NCBI GenBank assembly: GCA_002943765.1
Contig: PQWQ01000031.1
Span: 124,001-188,000 of the forward strand
Source of the DNA: Psoroptes ovis
Taxonomy: Eukaryota > Arthropoda > Arachnida > Sarcoptiformes > Psoroptidae
Length of the DNA: 64,000 bases
Direction: 5' to 3'
The notes beneath the pieces are model-generated. The model saw only the letters and a list, made by a program, of their open reading frames with translations. It searched no databases and was not told the origin of the DNA. Each line of letters begins with the position of its first letter. The stretch's first letter is position 1. Positions 13,437 to 25,137 of the stretch are shown piece by piece. A program made the position numbers and the translations under genes.

Positions 13437-13597
13437 AAGGTTTTCAAGTTTTAATTCAGAGTTTTAAAATTAATTTTCATAGTTTTCAAGTTGATTTTCA
13501 TAGTTTTGAATGTAATTTTGAACCGTGAAATTACGAAATTCAATTTTAAAAATAAGAAAATTAATTTTAAAACTACGAATAAAAACTTGAAAACCTT
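13437..13597. repeat. 161-bp inverted-repeat element unrelated to the main MITE family
   Basis: The left edge AAGGTTTTCAAGTTTT is mirrored by AAAACTTGAAAACCTT at the right edge. The arms stay complementary for about 45 bp, including AGTTTTAAAATTAATTTTC. The left arm also contains an internal repeat (ATTTTCATAGTTTTCAAGTT). No second copy was found in the window. It could be a MITE of another family or a hairpin-forming palindrome. Confidence 0.7.
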
Positions 13598-13753
13598 AAT
13601 ATTATTGGTTAGTTAGTTGAATCATTTCACATGTTTTTTAATACATATATGAAGAGAGATTGATCATCCATTATAACGATAATAATAATGAATGATAATA
13701 ATCATTATTATAAAACATTATCATTTGTGATATAAAATAGAAATATAGAAATA

Positions 13754-13838
13754 TTAGGTTGTTGTCCAAAAAGTTCTTGCCAATTTTCCAATGAGATTTT
13801 CTACGATATAATCGGCAAAAACTTTGTGGACAACCTAA
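13754..13838 (+). repeat. Mariner-like MITE, subfamily B
   Basis: Near-palindromic B form with arms TTGCCAATTTTC and ATCGGCAAAAACTT around a central CTACGATATA. A TTGTTG duplication sits at the left end. It is somewhat diverged (GTCCAAAAAG). Confidence 0.82.
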
Positions 13839-14374
13839 AATAAAATAAAAAATAAATTGCAAAGCCTTAAATATCTGAGCCTGAAAATATCTTTTTTTTC
13901 GAACATTTTCTTATTTACCCAAATAAAAAATGACCAAAGAGTGGTTTGACTTGTACATATGTTGAATTGAATAAGTGTGTCTAGACTCTTGAATGTGAAA
14001 TTTCATTCAATTCAATTCATTATATTTTAGCCATTTACTTGGCAAAAATTATAAAAATCGAAACATTTCATTTGAATTTTTACCATCATTCGATGATGAT
14101 GATGATGATAATCATCAATCGATCGATTTAGAACTATTTTTAAACCATCATCATAATAATATACGAATGATTACATCATGGCTATAGATTCGACGACTGT
14201 TCACAAGTGTTTTGTGTGATTTTGTTTTATGTGTGATAACTCTGTAAGGTGATGTAAGTGAATCGAAGAAATCTCCTCTCCAAAAAAAAGCGGAAAACGG
14301 TAATTTTCCTGAACAACAACGACATCACATTTGTGTATGTGCTCATTTTAAAAAGTAATGACCATACGATTATT

Positions 14375-14458
14375 AATAAGTTGTCCGAAAAGTTCATTCG
14401 GCTTAAACACGATAGAATTGCTAGATGAAAATCGGCCATAACTTTTCGGACAATCTAA
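14375..14458 (+). repeat. Mariner-like MITE, subfamily A
   Basis: Near-complete copy, left end ATAAGTTGTCCG, right end CGGACAATCTAA. Confidence 0.85.
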
Positions 14459-15171
14459 TATATATTCAAAATTGATCAATAAAATTGATTAAATTGATTT
14501 GACTTATATCATTTTTATATCGTTTGTGGCCGTAGGCAAGAATCATTTCTGATCAAAAATCATTCGAAATTAAACAATTCAACAACACATTTGATCTCGA
14601 TTTGATGTGAATTTCGTTCATCATCATCATCAGCTGTTTGACCACTACAACAATATTTGTTTATTTATGTGTCGATTTAATAAATTCGAACCAAAAACAT
14701 TCGAATTTTACCATCATCATCAAATCACCAAACGATCGTCGATTGATTTGAAATAAAAGGCCATAATCTTAGAGCCTGATCTATAGCCCCTTTGTGAAAT
14801 AAACCTAACACACACACACACACTGATATGTGTGTACAACAACAGCTGTGTGTTTGGCCAACCAACAAAACAAAACATTGTGTCAAAAAATGTGAACACA
14901 AAAAAATCATGTGAGAAATTCGATTCAAAGGTGTTTGCCCTGAAGAAAATTGAAATTTGAATTTTATTTAATTTTGAATTTTTATTTAATTTGAATTTCG
15001 TATGTTTTGTGTGTGTGAACAATGTTTTAATTTGATTTGTTTGTTTGCTGAAGCATAAATAAACCATTTACCATTTGTTTATCCGAGGTTCAACTGTTTT
15101 CGAATGTTTCTTAGGTTCTTTTGTTCCTTAAAGATGTTATTTTAATTGATTTTGTGGCAAATAATTAAAGA

Positions 15172-16337
15172 ATGACCCAACAAACCTCATCAAATAAACA
15201 AGATTGGCGTTATTTTGCCAAATCATTTGTTGCTGGTGGACTGGCCGGTATGTTTTTTGACCAATTTTTATTATTTGTTGACCAATTTGACAACTAATCG
15301 TTCGAATTTACGACAGGTATGACATCGAAAACGATTGTAGCACCATTAGACCGGACGAAAATATTGCTACAAGTCCACAATAATCATTATCGTAATCACG
15401 GGGTATTTCGTTGTTTGATCGCTATTGTAAAAAATGAAAGTTTTCTAAGCCTTTACAAAGGTAATGGTGCACAAATGGTACGAATATTTCCATATGCTGC
15501 CGTACAATTTGCTTCGTTTGAAGTGTATAAAAGTTTTCTGACACAAATGTTCACACCAGCACCAATAATAATTGATAATTCATCAAGTGCCAATCATTTA
15601 CAAGCAAATCGTTCGAATAATGTTAATCATGAATTGAAATTCGTTGCCGGATCAATGGCCGGTGTTACATCAGTACTGATGACATATCCATTGGATTTGG
15701 TTCGGGCACGTTTAGCAGCTGTGGTCAATACTAAATCAAATATTAAAGCAACGTCGAATGCAAATGCAGCCCCAACTACAATTCTAGGGACGCTAGTATC
15801 AGTGTTTCGTAACGAAGGTGGCCTAGCAGGTATGTCGGTGATCTAAACCCTATTAAATTCAATTTGAATAATTTCTATTTATTATAATTAGGCCTTTATC
15901 GTGGTATAACACCAACAATATTAGCCATGATTCCATATGGTGGCTGTAATTTTTACATGTTTGAACGGCTGAAATATTGTTGTGTAAATTATGCACCAAC
16001 ATATACATGTTATACGGCAACAAATGATAAATTAGTGCTGAATGTACCTTCGAAATTACTTTGTGGTGCTGTAGCCGGATCAATCGGGCAAACGTTGATT
16101 TATCCATTGGATGTAGCACGGAGACGGATGCAATTAGCAATGACTAGCCGCGAGACGGCAATTTATTCAGAAAGTTTTGTTCAAGCTTTAATACTGACAT
16201 GGCGTAATTATGGGGTCATATCTGGTCTGTATCGTGGTATGAGTGTCAATTATATTCGTGCCGTACCAATGGTTGCCGTGTCGTTTTGTACTTATGAACT
16301 TTTAAAACAATTGTTTGGATTGGAGACTGGTGTTTGA
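15172..16337 (+). CDS. SLC25A16: Mitochondrial carrier family protein, SLC25A16-like
   Basis: Three exons: 15172-15247, 15317-15829 and 15892-16337, encoding 344 residues; both introns are phase 1. It is a six-helix inner-membrane solute carrier with three repeats. Signature motifs are APLDRTK (repeat 1), YPLDLVRARL (repeat 2) and YPLDVARRRMQ (repeat 3). The sequence around VHNNHYRNHGVF and LYKGNGAQMVRIFPY resembles SLC25A16 (Graves disease carrier, linked to CoA transport into mitochondria) more than SLC25A42. A Ser/Asn-rich insertion follows repeat 1. The 3' end faces CC2D2A with 285 bp between, including a MITE. Carrier family is certain; the subfamily is likely. Confidence 0.88.
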
Positions 16338-16487
16338 ATAAATGTTGACCGGCGCCACCAATCACCCGTAAATATTTGCTCATCAATATATTTTTTATAT
16401 TAAATTATTCATATTTCACGTTTTTTCTTATGGAAAATTTTATCATCATTTTGTGTTGAAAGGTTTAAAAATGTTTGAAAAATAACA

Positions 16488-16497
16488 AATAAATAAA
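16488..16497 (+). terminator. Overlapping polyadenylation signals of SLC25A16
   Basis: Two overlapping AATAAA hexamers lie about 150 bp past the stop, immediately before the MITE at 16501. Confidence 0.5.
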
Positions 16498-16500
16498 TAT

Positions 16501-16582
16501 CAGGTTGTCCGAAAAGTTTTTGCCGATTTTCTAATTATTTTCTACGATATAATCATCAAAAACTTTTCGGACAACAACCTAA
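16501..16582 (+). repeat. Mariner-like MITE, subfamily B
   Basis: Near-palindromic copy in the 285-bp gap between the convergent genes SLC25A16 and CC2D2A. It may lie in one or both 3' UTRs. Confidence 0.85.
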
Positions 16583-16622
16583 ATAATTGAACATGAGTGT
16601 GTTGAATGATTTGCTGTTTGTT

Positions 16623-19600
16623 TCAAGTTGAAATTATTGATTTAGTTGTTAATGCTGCTAAAAATATCCATAATGAATAAAAATTGCAGACACATGGATG
16701 AACATAACATGCAATCACATATTCCACTTGATTTGAATGACCAAAATGTGTTTGATGTAAATTGGTTGTGAAAATTAATCGTGATAATTGATCAAAATCG
16801 ATGGCTGCATGGCCAACAACATTCAACGGGTAACTAATCATCTAAAAATAGTGGGAAAAAAACAAATCTTTGATAAGGTGTTGGGCTTTGAAAAAAAATC
16901 AATAAACGAAACTGACCTTATGTATGTCGAAAATGTGTTCAAGATGTTTTCGAACATTTTCTTCGAGTTCCAATAATCGATTTGAATGTGATCGATTGCC
17001 ATCATTCACCAATATCATATGTTGTTCTAAATCAGGTAATAATTGCTTGATGATTTGAACACCGAAACGATTAAATTGTGTATATGATCCTGTTTGATGG
17101 CGACGCCATGTCATAAATTGTTCACGTAAATAGGTTTCAATTTTTATTTCCAATTTTTTCGGCCATTGATCATTATTGACCCTGCCGTAATCGATTGATT
17201 GAGGTTGTATTGTCAATTTATAATTGTCTATTAATGATGATTGATGACCTTTGTGATTGAAAAATGGCTGCCAATGATTTGCGCGTTGAAGATTATAGCT
17301 AATTGAATTTGGATGGCTGTGTTTCTGTATATTTGCATATATCTATATTATTTTGAATTATAAAAGGGTTTGAACCCCTTGGTCATTCATTCATATTAAG
17401 ATCAACATACATTATCCGCTGTAATAATTGTATCGATCGATATCAATGTACAATCATAATCTTGTGGCAAAAATTGTTGGCCACGTTTAGCATCGATAAG
17501 AATGATCAATTTATCCTTCAAATTATCATCATCATCTTTATTATTGATCGATTCAGGATAAACAATTACGAAAACTGTTGGTCCATCCAATAGGCTGGTG
17601 CCTACGGCTAAATATGCTTGTTTATTTAAATATTGTAGAAAACATGCAAGTAATACGGCATGTTCAGCTTGACAACCAATTCGTATGGTTAAAAATTGTT
17701 GTGAATCCATCCATACATTTGTTCTGGACCATTGATCGAAAAATTTTCGATGATTCATCGTCGATGATGATGATAAATTCATATCCATTAATGATGGTAT
17801 CAATGATACAAATCGAATAATTGATACAATGTATAATCCATCTTTATGCATCAATTTCAATAATTTTGATTTCTTTTTTTCATTTTTCCAATCGGTTTGT
17901 ATTGGTGATAATTGAACAAATTTCGGTGGTTTCAGAGGTGATAAATACCGAATGGCCAGTAATGAACGATGTTCAAGATTATCGACCAAACACAAGAATC
18001 TTCTTCGAGGAAAACGTTGATGCAGTGAATGAAGCCATTGTTTTGAATAATCTAATAACTTTGTTGATTCGAATGATTTTGAATTAATCTTCGCCGACCA
18101 ATTCCATTCAATGCGAGGATCCATCGTTATGAATAATGATAACGATATATCAGGTAATGAACCCTTTGAAGATATGATTTTCGCACTTTCTCGGTGGTGA
18201 GACATAATTTTGTCAACATTTCTGGACAATTTTCCATCACTATCATCGCTATCATCATCGTCATCAGCCTCATCATTATCAATGGCCGGACGCTGACGAT
18301 TCGAATTAAGACTGAAAAAATTATTCGATCTACGTACACCTTTAAATTTAGGTATGAAATACGGTGAAAACAAACGCAACGATCCTTCTAGCTTTGTAAT
18401 GAACATCAGTGCATAAAGGGGTATTTTCAATTGGCCAAGCCAATATTTCGCTTGTTGCGGCGTATCGTCTTGATTTGACAGATCGAATTTCGATGAATCA
18501 TTTATCGAATGTTTTTCAAGCGAAAATAGATTCAAATTTAAATAATTTGAAGGTATTAACCTGTAATCAGAATTAATTGAAAATTCAAATATTAAATCAC
18601 AGGCAAAATTGAATACCTGGTTTTAAATTTAAAACTTTCATTCCAATTCGGTTTACTGCCATTGGAAAATGATGTTGACATTGTTTGCTGCGTTTGACTA
18701 TGATCAATTTTCACTTCAACATAACTTATTGAATCGTGATCATCAGCAGATTTGTCCAATTTCACCGGTACATTTGTTGCATGTTGTATTAGCAGATGAA
18801 TTTGAATTTCTTCATCGATTGCTTCCGATATGTTCAGCGCATCTTTATGGCGATTACGTCGAGCTGGATTCAGTTTACGATTCTGAGTGGATGGTGCTTG
18901 AAATAGCCAACGGAACCAGGAAAAATCCATTCCACTGTCGAAAGTAAGAAAATTCATTTGAAAATCTTAAAGAAAAATTGAATTTACCAGACCTTATTCG
19001 ATCCATTTTGGGTTCTCGAATTATTTCTTCGATGGTTGAAATTGATTCCGATCCATCGAATTCATTTTTTTGATTTAATGCGAGATTTTGTTCCCAGATT
19101 CTTGTCAAAATATTTGCCGCAACCTTTGAATATTTCATTCGATCATCGATTGTTTCACACCAATCATTAATTGTAACATTTTTAGGGTCATCATCACCCT
19201 GACCATCATCATCGAGCTGATGACATATTCTCATCATTTGCCGCTGTGATGATTGCCGTATGAAATCAATCAATTTGTTTGTCGATGATTTTTCCATTCG
19301 ATCCGATGCGGAATCATCCTTTGCACTGATAAGCAGTAGATCTGTATCGGTTAATGGTAAAAAATGATAATTACGATGATCCATGCGGCCTTGCCGCCGT
19401 TGAATCATCATTTGAAAACGTTTATTGTTTTCAATCTGTTCCCAGCTGCAGAAATTTCCATGATTATCATCGTTTGTCAAATTGATTTGATTACTTATAG
19501 ACTTCCTTTGCTGGTGCTGCTGCTGTCGACCTCTGTCTTCATACATTGATTGTATTTCAATTTGATATTTTTGTTGTATTAATATTTGCATTAATTCTAA

Positions 19601-21722
19601 TTGACGATGATAATCATGTTCATTCATATCAAGGCTATCATTTAAACCATTTGTCCAATCTTTCAAATCAACTTGACAATGAATATCATGAATCCATTGT
19701 TTGATTTTTTCCAAATCAGTCAAACGTTTAATTTGACGTTTTTCCTGGTCATAAATATTGAATAATTCGTGATCAATAGTCTTGGTGTCAGGTAATGACG
19801 CCCAAAACATAATGAATTCAATTTTACCCATGATTTTTGATTTTTTATTGCCATTTTCTATCGAAGAGCTGAATGATTCTTCAATTTTCAATGATTGTTC
19901 TTTTGAATTCATTCTGATTGATGGTAAACTTTTAAGAAATATTTCACCAATCATGGTGATGGCTTTGGTTGATAGATTTTTTTCATATATTCTCAGCTTT
20001 GGCAGTTCATTTCGGATGAAATTATCTTCATCAACACTTTTTGACATTAAATATTCCGAATTTAAACAAATTGGCAGAATAAATGAGCGGAAACACTGAT
20101 TCCAATCGGTTCGAAATGTTCGATAATTCAATTGATGCGCTTCAAATGTGGCCATAATTTTGCTACGAACTATAACCTCGATAAAATATGAATAATTCGA
20201 TGAATGAATTGATGGTCGCGAAAAATTATCAGGTAAAATTAATTCAATGAGCCGAAATTTAGGTTCACCAGGTAATCGACCATCTTGAAGATATACATTT
20301 TTCATATCAAATTTTTGTTCATCATCATCCATTATTATTTGTTGAATTTGTTTTCGTTTAGCCACAATTTCTTTTAACTCTTTTGCTTCATTTTCTTGGT
20401 CATTGATTTCAATTTCATCTAATTTCAAATCAATTTCATTCAATTCATCATCATTTAAATCATTTTGATTAAATTGACTCCATTGTTGAATTAAATTTAT
20501 CAATGAATGTCGACGTTTCGAGATTGTTTGATCATATTTTGTAATTAAACGGGTTAATAGTTGTTTGTTCATTTCAATTTCATCCATATTTTGATTAGTT
20601 TTTTGATCATTTTTCATAGAATTTAATATCGAATCAATTTGTCTATTTAGAATTTCCAATATTTGATCACATTGATTCGATTGTTTATATCCATCAAAAG
20701 CCACCAATAATTTTTTCAATGATTTATCCAACGAATTCATTGCAGGATGTTTTTGTATGTCTAATTTCATTTGACCAATTGTTAGCATAAATGAATTGTT
20801 ATTTAAGCATGGATCGGTGTTATGGATATTTTCCGTGGTAGAATTCAATAGAAAAATCAATGATTTTTCGATGAAACGATAAAATTTCGATTGATTTGGC
20901 TGTCTGTTCAATAGACCTATTGACGATTCATTATTAGGTTCATAATACACGTATCGTTCTTGAATATTTCCTTTGATTTCATGTTTGAAAAATTGATTTA
21001 CATTGATTTGTTCGTGAATTAGTCGAATCAATGTCCGATGACTTGGAAATTTGCCCAGGAATTCATCTTTGATTTGAACTATTTCAGTGTCATTGAATCG
21101 ATCTTCAATCAAATCTATAATCTTGTTTATTTTGGATTTTTTGTCACAAACCAATGACCAAGGTGTCGATGATTGTCGAAAAACGAATGAATTTCGATTC
21201 AAATTATTCGAATCTGGTTTTTTGGCATAATAATCCAAAGATTTAGCCGAACGATTCGGATTATTTCGACGTTTATTTTTTCGATTCTTGGCCTTTGAAT
21301 CATTGTCGTGGCTATATTGGTCATATTCAATCGGCCAATTATTATTGATGAAGAAATTCAATGATTCTTTGCGGGATATTTCAAGCCTTTGATGCCAATA
21401 ACCATCGTTGTAATTATTCAGAACACGTTCCAATGTTTTTTGATAACATTCATTCGATAAACGATTACGAATTTTTTGTTCAATCTGTATGTTTGTATCA
21501 TTATTCCTAGGGTCAAACAATTTCTTGCTTCCATAATCAATAGGGTCAATGGGGTCCAAAATATTCTTATCATAAATACGTTTAAGAATTTTGTTTCGTA
21601 CCGATTTCCGATATTCGTCATTGATATTCTCTGTGCATTTTTTGAGTGCATAAAGGATTCAAATTAAATTCAAATTATTGAAATTCAAAAACAAGGGGCT
21701 TACCATTCAGTGATTCAGCCAT
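16623..21722 (-). CDS. CC2D2A: Coiled-coil and C2 domain protein 2A, ciliary transition-zone protein
   Basis: Six exons on the minus strand: 21722-21704, 21630-18993, 18934-18617, 18560-17411, 17342-16917 and 16841-16623, encoding 1,589 residues (human about 1,620). In the MKS/Joubert complex of the ciliary transition zone it gates membrane-protein entry. Visible parts are a charged coiled-coil-rich N-terminal half, a C2 domain in exon 3 (IQIHLLIQHATNVPVK, NWNESFKF) and an inactive transglutaminase-like domain (RIGCQAEHAVLLACFLQYL, DGPTVFVIVYPE). The conserved C-terminus includes a YPLNVVGHAAIDFDQLS region and ends near FYSLWIFLAAL. Exon 1 encodes only six full codons. The exon 2 donor (AAG|GTCTGG) is weak but gives a 58-bp intron in phase. 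Confidence 0.88.
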
Positions 21723-21975
21723 TTCGGCCGCTTTTGATTATCACCAATGATTTTGGCCCAAAATATTTTTTTGTGAAACAGTACCAATTGTGTTTCCATG
21801 ACAATTTTGTTTTTTGAAAAATTTGAAATTTGAATTTTTTCAAGTTTTCAACACTAGATGGCGTTAGAATTAATCAAAATTCATAAATAAATAAACACGT
21901 GACTTTTGTTTATTTTTGGTTTTTGAATTTGAATTTTATTATTATTTTTTAAATAAATAAGTGTCCATCTAAGAT
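21723..21975. promoter_or_regulatory. Shared divergent promoter of CC2D2A and TRMT10C
   Basis: 253 bp between start codons. It contains ACTAGATGGCGTTA at about 21853-21866, whose core AGATGGCGT resembles the arthropod CTCF site and the YY1-type GATGGC word. No TATA box is clear. Confidence 0.45.
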
Positions 21976-23274
21976 ATGTCAAAAATATTCAATTCAATAT
22001 CACTGATTAATTCAATAAAATCAATGATCAAGATTAATTCAAATTCAAGAAATTTGAGTCTTAGTATCGATTCAAACAATCAACGACAATCAACTTCGGA
22101 TCGAAAGCAAAAATCATCTGTGAATGAATCGGATCAACTTTATCCAAGTTCCAGAGAATTTAAACCAGTCCACGTCGATCACTATCAATCGATATATGAA
22201 TCTCGGCCCGAATTAAAGGCGAAAATTGAAAAAATTATTAATATTTATGAACTGGAAAAATATACCACTCAACATGTTCCATCCGATTTGTCGGTACAAA
22301 ATATGAAAAAATTACTATCAACATTTGATGATGAAAAAGAATTGCATAAAATGCTTAAATTCTTTTACATACGTGAATGTGACAAGTTCAGTACGTTCAA
22401 GAAGAAATTCTATCGAAAACAAGAAATATTGGAGAAAAAACGTGAAAAATATGGTGAAAATTTTGACAAAAGGGATGAATGGGAAAATGGTATATTCGAT
22501 CAGGATGGTAACCTTGTGTATGGTCTATGGCATAATTCATTGATATCAAGAATTACTAAGCAAACACTACGTGATTATCGCCATAATCATTTGCTAAGAT
22601 TGACCAGTATGTTCGGTCAAAAATTGATTATCGATTGTGATTATGATCAATATATGAAACCATCCGAAATCGGTTTGTTGGCCAAACAAATAGCCATAAT
22701 GTTCTATGAAAATCGTATTAATCGTGATTTTCGAGAATCGTTGCCATTCGATATACATTTTACTAATTGTCAATCAGGAAAACAAACATTGAATGAGCTA
22801 TCGCGTCATTTGAAACGTTTTGATGAACTACGAGATTATTATTTCCATGATAATAGTTATTTAAATTATCCTGATTTATTTCCAATCAAAAATTTGATTT
22901 ATCTAAGTCCTCATGCAAGAATGCCATTGAGGCAATATGATCATGATGATATTTATATTCTCGGTGGTTATAATGATCGTAGTTCACATAGACATGTATC
23001 ACATGTTAAAGCACAATCTGAAGGTATTCGATGTTATCGTTTACCATTGGATGAAAATGTTTTATGGAAACAAGGTGATAAAAATCTGTGTTTGAATCAA
23101 GTAATGTCAATATTGCAAGCAGTCAAAGTTACCGGTGATTGGCAGCTGGCTATACGAAAATTTGCCCCACAACGAAAAATTCGTTCGATCGAAGAACAAC
23201 ATATCGAAGATATGATACGAATGAAAGCCATAGCCAAACGATTACGTCGTATGGATCGTAGTTATAAGAATTGA
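21976..23274 (+). CDS. TRMT10C: tRNA methyltransferase 10 homolog C / mitochondrial RNase P protein 1
   Basis: Single exon, 432 residues. With an HSD17B10-type dehydrogenase it methylates purine 9 of mitochondrial tRNAs, and with PRORP it removes 5' leaders. The N-terminal about 60 residues are Ser/Asn-rich and basic, fitting a mitochondrial presequence. The SPOUT-type methyltransferase region spans roughly 190-400: LIIDCDYDQYMKPSE, FDIHFTNC, LIYLSPHA, DDIYILGGYNDRSS and LPLDENVLWKQGDKNLCLNQ all align with MRPP1. The last segment is the family's cofactor-binding loop. Faces UMPS tail to tail with 77 bp between stops. Confidence 0.88.
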   Translation: MSKIFNSISLINSIKSMIKINSNSRNLSLSIDSNNQRQSTSDRKQKSSVNESDQLYPSSREFKPVHVDHYQSIYESRPELKAKIEKIINIYELEKYTTQHVPSDLSVQNMKKLLSTFDDEKELHKMLKFFYIRECDKFSTFKKKFYRKQEILEKKREKYGENFDKRDEWENGIFDQDGNLVYGLWHNSLISRITKQTLRDYRHNHLLRLTSMFGQKLIIDCDYDQYMKPSEIGLLAKQIAIMFYENRINRDFRESLPFDIHFTNCQSGKQTLNELSRHLKRFDELRDYYFHDNSYLNYPDLFPIKNLIYLSPHARMPLRQYDHDDIYILGGYNDRSSHRHVSHVKAQSEGIRCYRLPLDENVLWKQGDKNLCLNQVMSILQAVKVTGDWQLAIRKFAPQRKIRSIEEQHIEDMIRMKAIAKRLRRMDRSYKN

Positions 23275-23298
23275 TTGATATCTTAAATCAATGAAATT

Positions 23299-23304
23299 AA
23301 TAAA
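23299..23304 (+). terminator. Polyadenylation signal of TRMT10C
   Basis: AATAAA 25 bp after the stop codon, within the 77-bp convergent gap. Confidence 0.5.
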
Positions 23305-23351
23305 ATAATTAAGATTCGATTTCATAATAATTACAATTGATTGGGGAAAAA

Positions 23352-24839
23352 TCATTTACATAAATTAATATAAGCATTATAACCACGTGTTTTATATGTG
23401 ACGATATTTTCAAAGAATTCATCAGTCGATGAATTCAATTTAGATAAGATTCCACGACCAACAATGATTATATCGGCTCCTTTATTCGTTACAGCATCTT
23501 CAGGTGTTGTATATTGTTGACCAAATTTATCATCATTTTCATTGGCTATTTTTATTCCAGGTGTCATATGAATATGCTGAGGGTTAGCTGATATTTTCGC
23601 TTGGCTAATAAAACCAATTATAAAATCTGAATATTTTCCGGCCATTTTATATGCTTCTTGAGCATAATCTCCAGGTACCAGATTTCCTTGTGAACTCAAA
23701 TGAGCAATCAACAGACATCCACGTGGTCGATCATCTTTGGATGATTGTTCCGTTGCTTCTTCACGTAAAGCTTCGATTAAACCTGGACCTGGCAATAGGT
23801 GAGCATTAATCACATCCGACCATTCAGATATTCGAAACAAGCCTTGACCATATTGTTTTCGAACAGTTGAACCAATATCGGCAAATTTACGATCTTCAAA
23901 CAATATAAAACGATGTTTATTGGCTAAATCTCGTAATTTATTAGCGAAATCTATGCTAAAATCATCTATTATATCGACATGAGTTTTGAGTGCAACAATA
24001 TGTGGACCAGCTAAATCAGCTAATTTAAGTATTGATTGACAATCATTTAAATCAGCTGATACACATAGATTAGATCGTTTTATTGCCATTAATTCAAATA
24101 GCCGTCGACTAAGAGCATTGGAACATAATTGGCTACGTTCTTCATAACTTTTCCATTGTTTTGATGGCGTTTCGATTGCTAAGGCAAGCTGATTATACAG
24201 TTGTGGAGGTATAGCACAATGATTCGATTGAATCCAATCGATTATTTCATTAGCTTTGATATCATTAATATGACCTTCATTTTTCAAATGATTGATCAAA
24301 TCACTAAAGCGAATACAGCTATGAACTTTGATATCGATATCAGGATGTTGAAGATTCTTGATTCCACCTTGTTCACGATCAATAAAAACAATAGCATCGG
24401 TAACAATTAATCCAGCTTGACGTAAAGTTAATGCTGTTTCTAGAATCGATGAACCAGATGATATTAAATCTTCAATAATCAGCACACGATCACCACGTTG
24501 AAATACACCTTCAATCATTTGTTTAGTACCATATTGTTTGGCCTCTTTACGTTTCATTAACATTGGATAATGAAATTTTGATGATAAATATGTGGCCATT
24601 GTTAATGCTGTATACGGTACACCACAAATCAAATCAAATTGACATTGACGCATTAACGGGACGTATTGATGGCAAAAATCAATCATTAAATCAGGATGTG
24701 AAATAATGATACGTAAATCAATATAAACCGGTGATTGTACACCTGATTTCAGCTTAAATTGACCAAATTTTAATGCATTACATTCGAATAGCCGCCGTAT
24801 GACCGAATTAATTTCAACGTTATTATGTTCATCGAACAT
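23352..24839 (-). CDS. UMPS: Uridine 5'-monophosphate synthase (bifunctional OPRT/OMPDC)
   Basis: Single exon, 495 residues (human 480). It catalyses the last two steps of de novo pyrimidine synthesis: orotate plus PRPP to OMP, then decarboxylation to UMP. The N-terminal phosphoribosyltransferase has the PRPP loop VLIIEDLISSGSS. The C-terminal OMP decarboxylase has ALKTHVDIIDDF and the catalytic motif FEDRKFADIG with its Asp-Lys-Asp pattern. The order OPRT then OMPDC is the animal fusion, which supports a metazoan source. Divergent from the orphan at 25138. Confidence 0.95.
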   Translation of the reverse strand: MFDEHNNVEINSVIRRLFECNALKFGQFKLKSGVQSPVYIDLRIIISHPDLMIDFCHQYVPLMRQCQFDLICGVPYTALTMATYLSSKFHYPMLMKRKEAKQYGTKQMIEGVFQRGDRVLIIEDLISSGSSILETALTLRQAGLIVTDAIVFIDREQGGIKNLQHPDIDIKVHSCIRFSDLINHLKNEGHINDIKANEIIDWIQSNHCAIPPQLYNQLALAIETPSKQWKSYEERSQLCSNALSRRLFELMAIKRSNLCVSADLNDCQSILKLADLAGPHIVALKTHVDIIDDFSIDFANKLRDLANKHRFILFEDRKFADIGSTVRKQYGQGLFRISEWSDVINAHLLPGPGLIEALREEATEQSSKDDRPRGCLLIAHLSSQGNLVPGDYAQEAYKMAGKYSDFIIGFISQAKISANPQHIHMTPGIKIANENDDKFGQQYTTPEDAVTNKGADIIIVGRGILSKLNSSTDEFFENIVTYKTRGYNAYINLCK

Positions 24840-25137
24840 TTTTCCAATTTATCCAAGTATTGATGACCACTTAATTGAAAAAACAATTCAAAAAATTAAG
24901 CCCTAACAAGTGGTTGTTGAAGCACATGGTAACACAACACAAACAGCTGATTCAAAAAATTCACATGCAAAAACCATTCAATGTCGAAATAGCCGATTTT
25001 TGAAATTTGAAAAAAATTCGATTTAATTTTTCAATTAATTTCAATTGATTTCTGTCTTAAAAACCGGCCAAAATTATTCGAAATTTCAACAGAAAATTGA
25101 AAATTTGGCCAAAAATTCAGCCCTAGAATTCAAAACT
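24840..25137. promoter_or_regulatory. Shared divergent promoter of UMPS and the 334-residue orphan
   Basis: 298 bp. AACAGCTGAT at 24942-24951 matches AWCAGCTGWT exactly. No TATA box is evident. Confidence 0.5.

Larger units (their letters stand above)
7509..15171. other. Gene-poor interval of 7.7 kb with scattered MITEs
   Basis: Lies upstream of SPTLC2 and of SLC25A16, so both promoters are here. It contains six MITE copies, a 161-bp palindrome at 13437-13597 and simple repeats: a short CA run near 14809 and ATT and GAT runs near 10970 and 14091. Short open frames exist but none resembles a known protein. A CAGCTG word at about 14631 is the nearest E-box upstream of SLC25A16. Confidence 0.6.
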
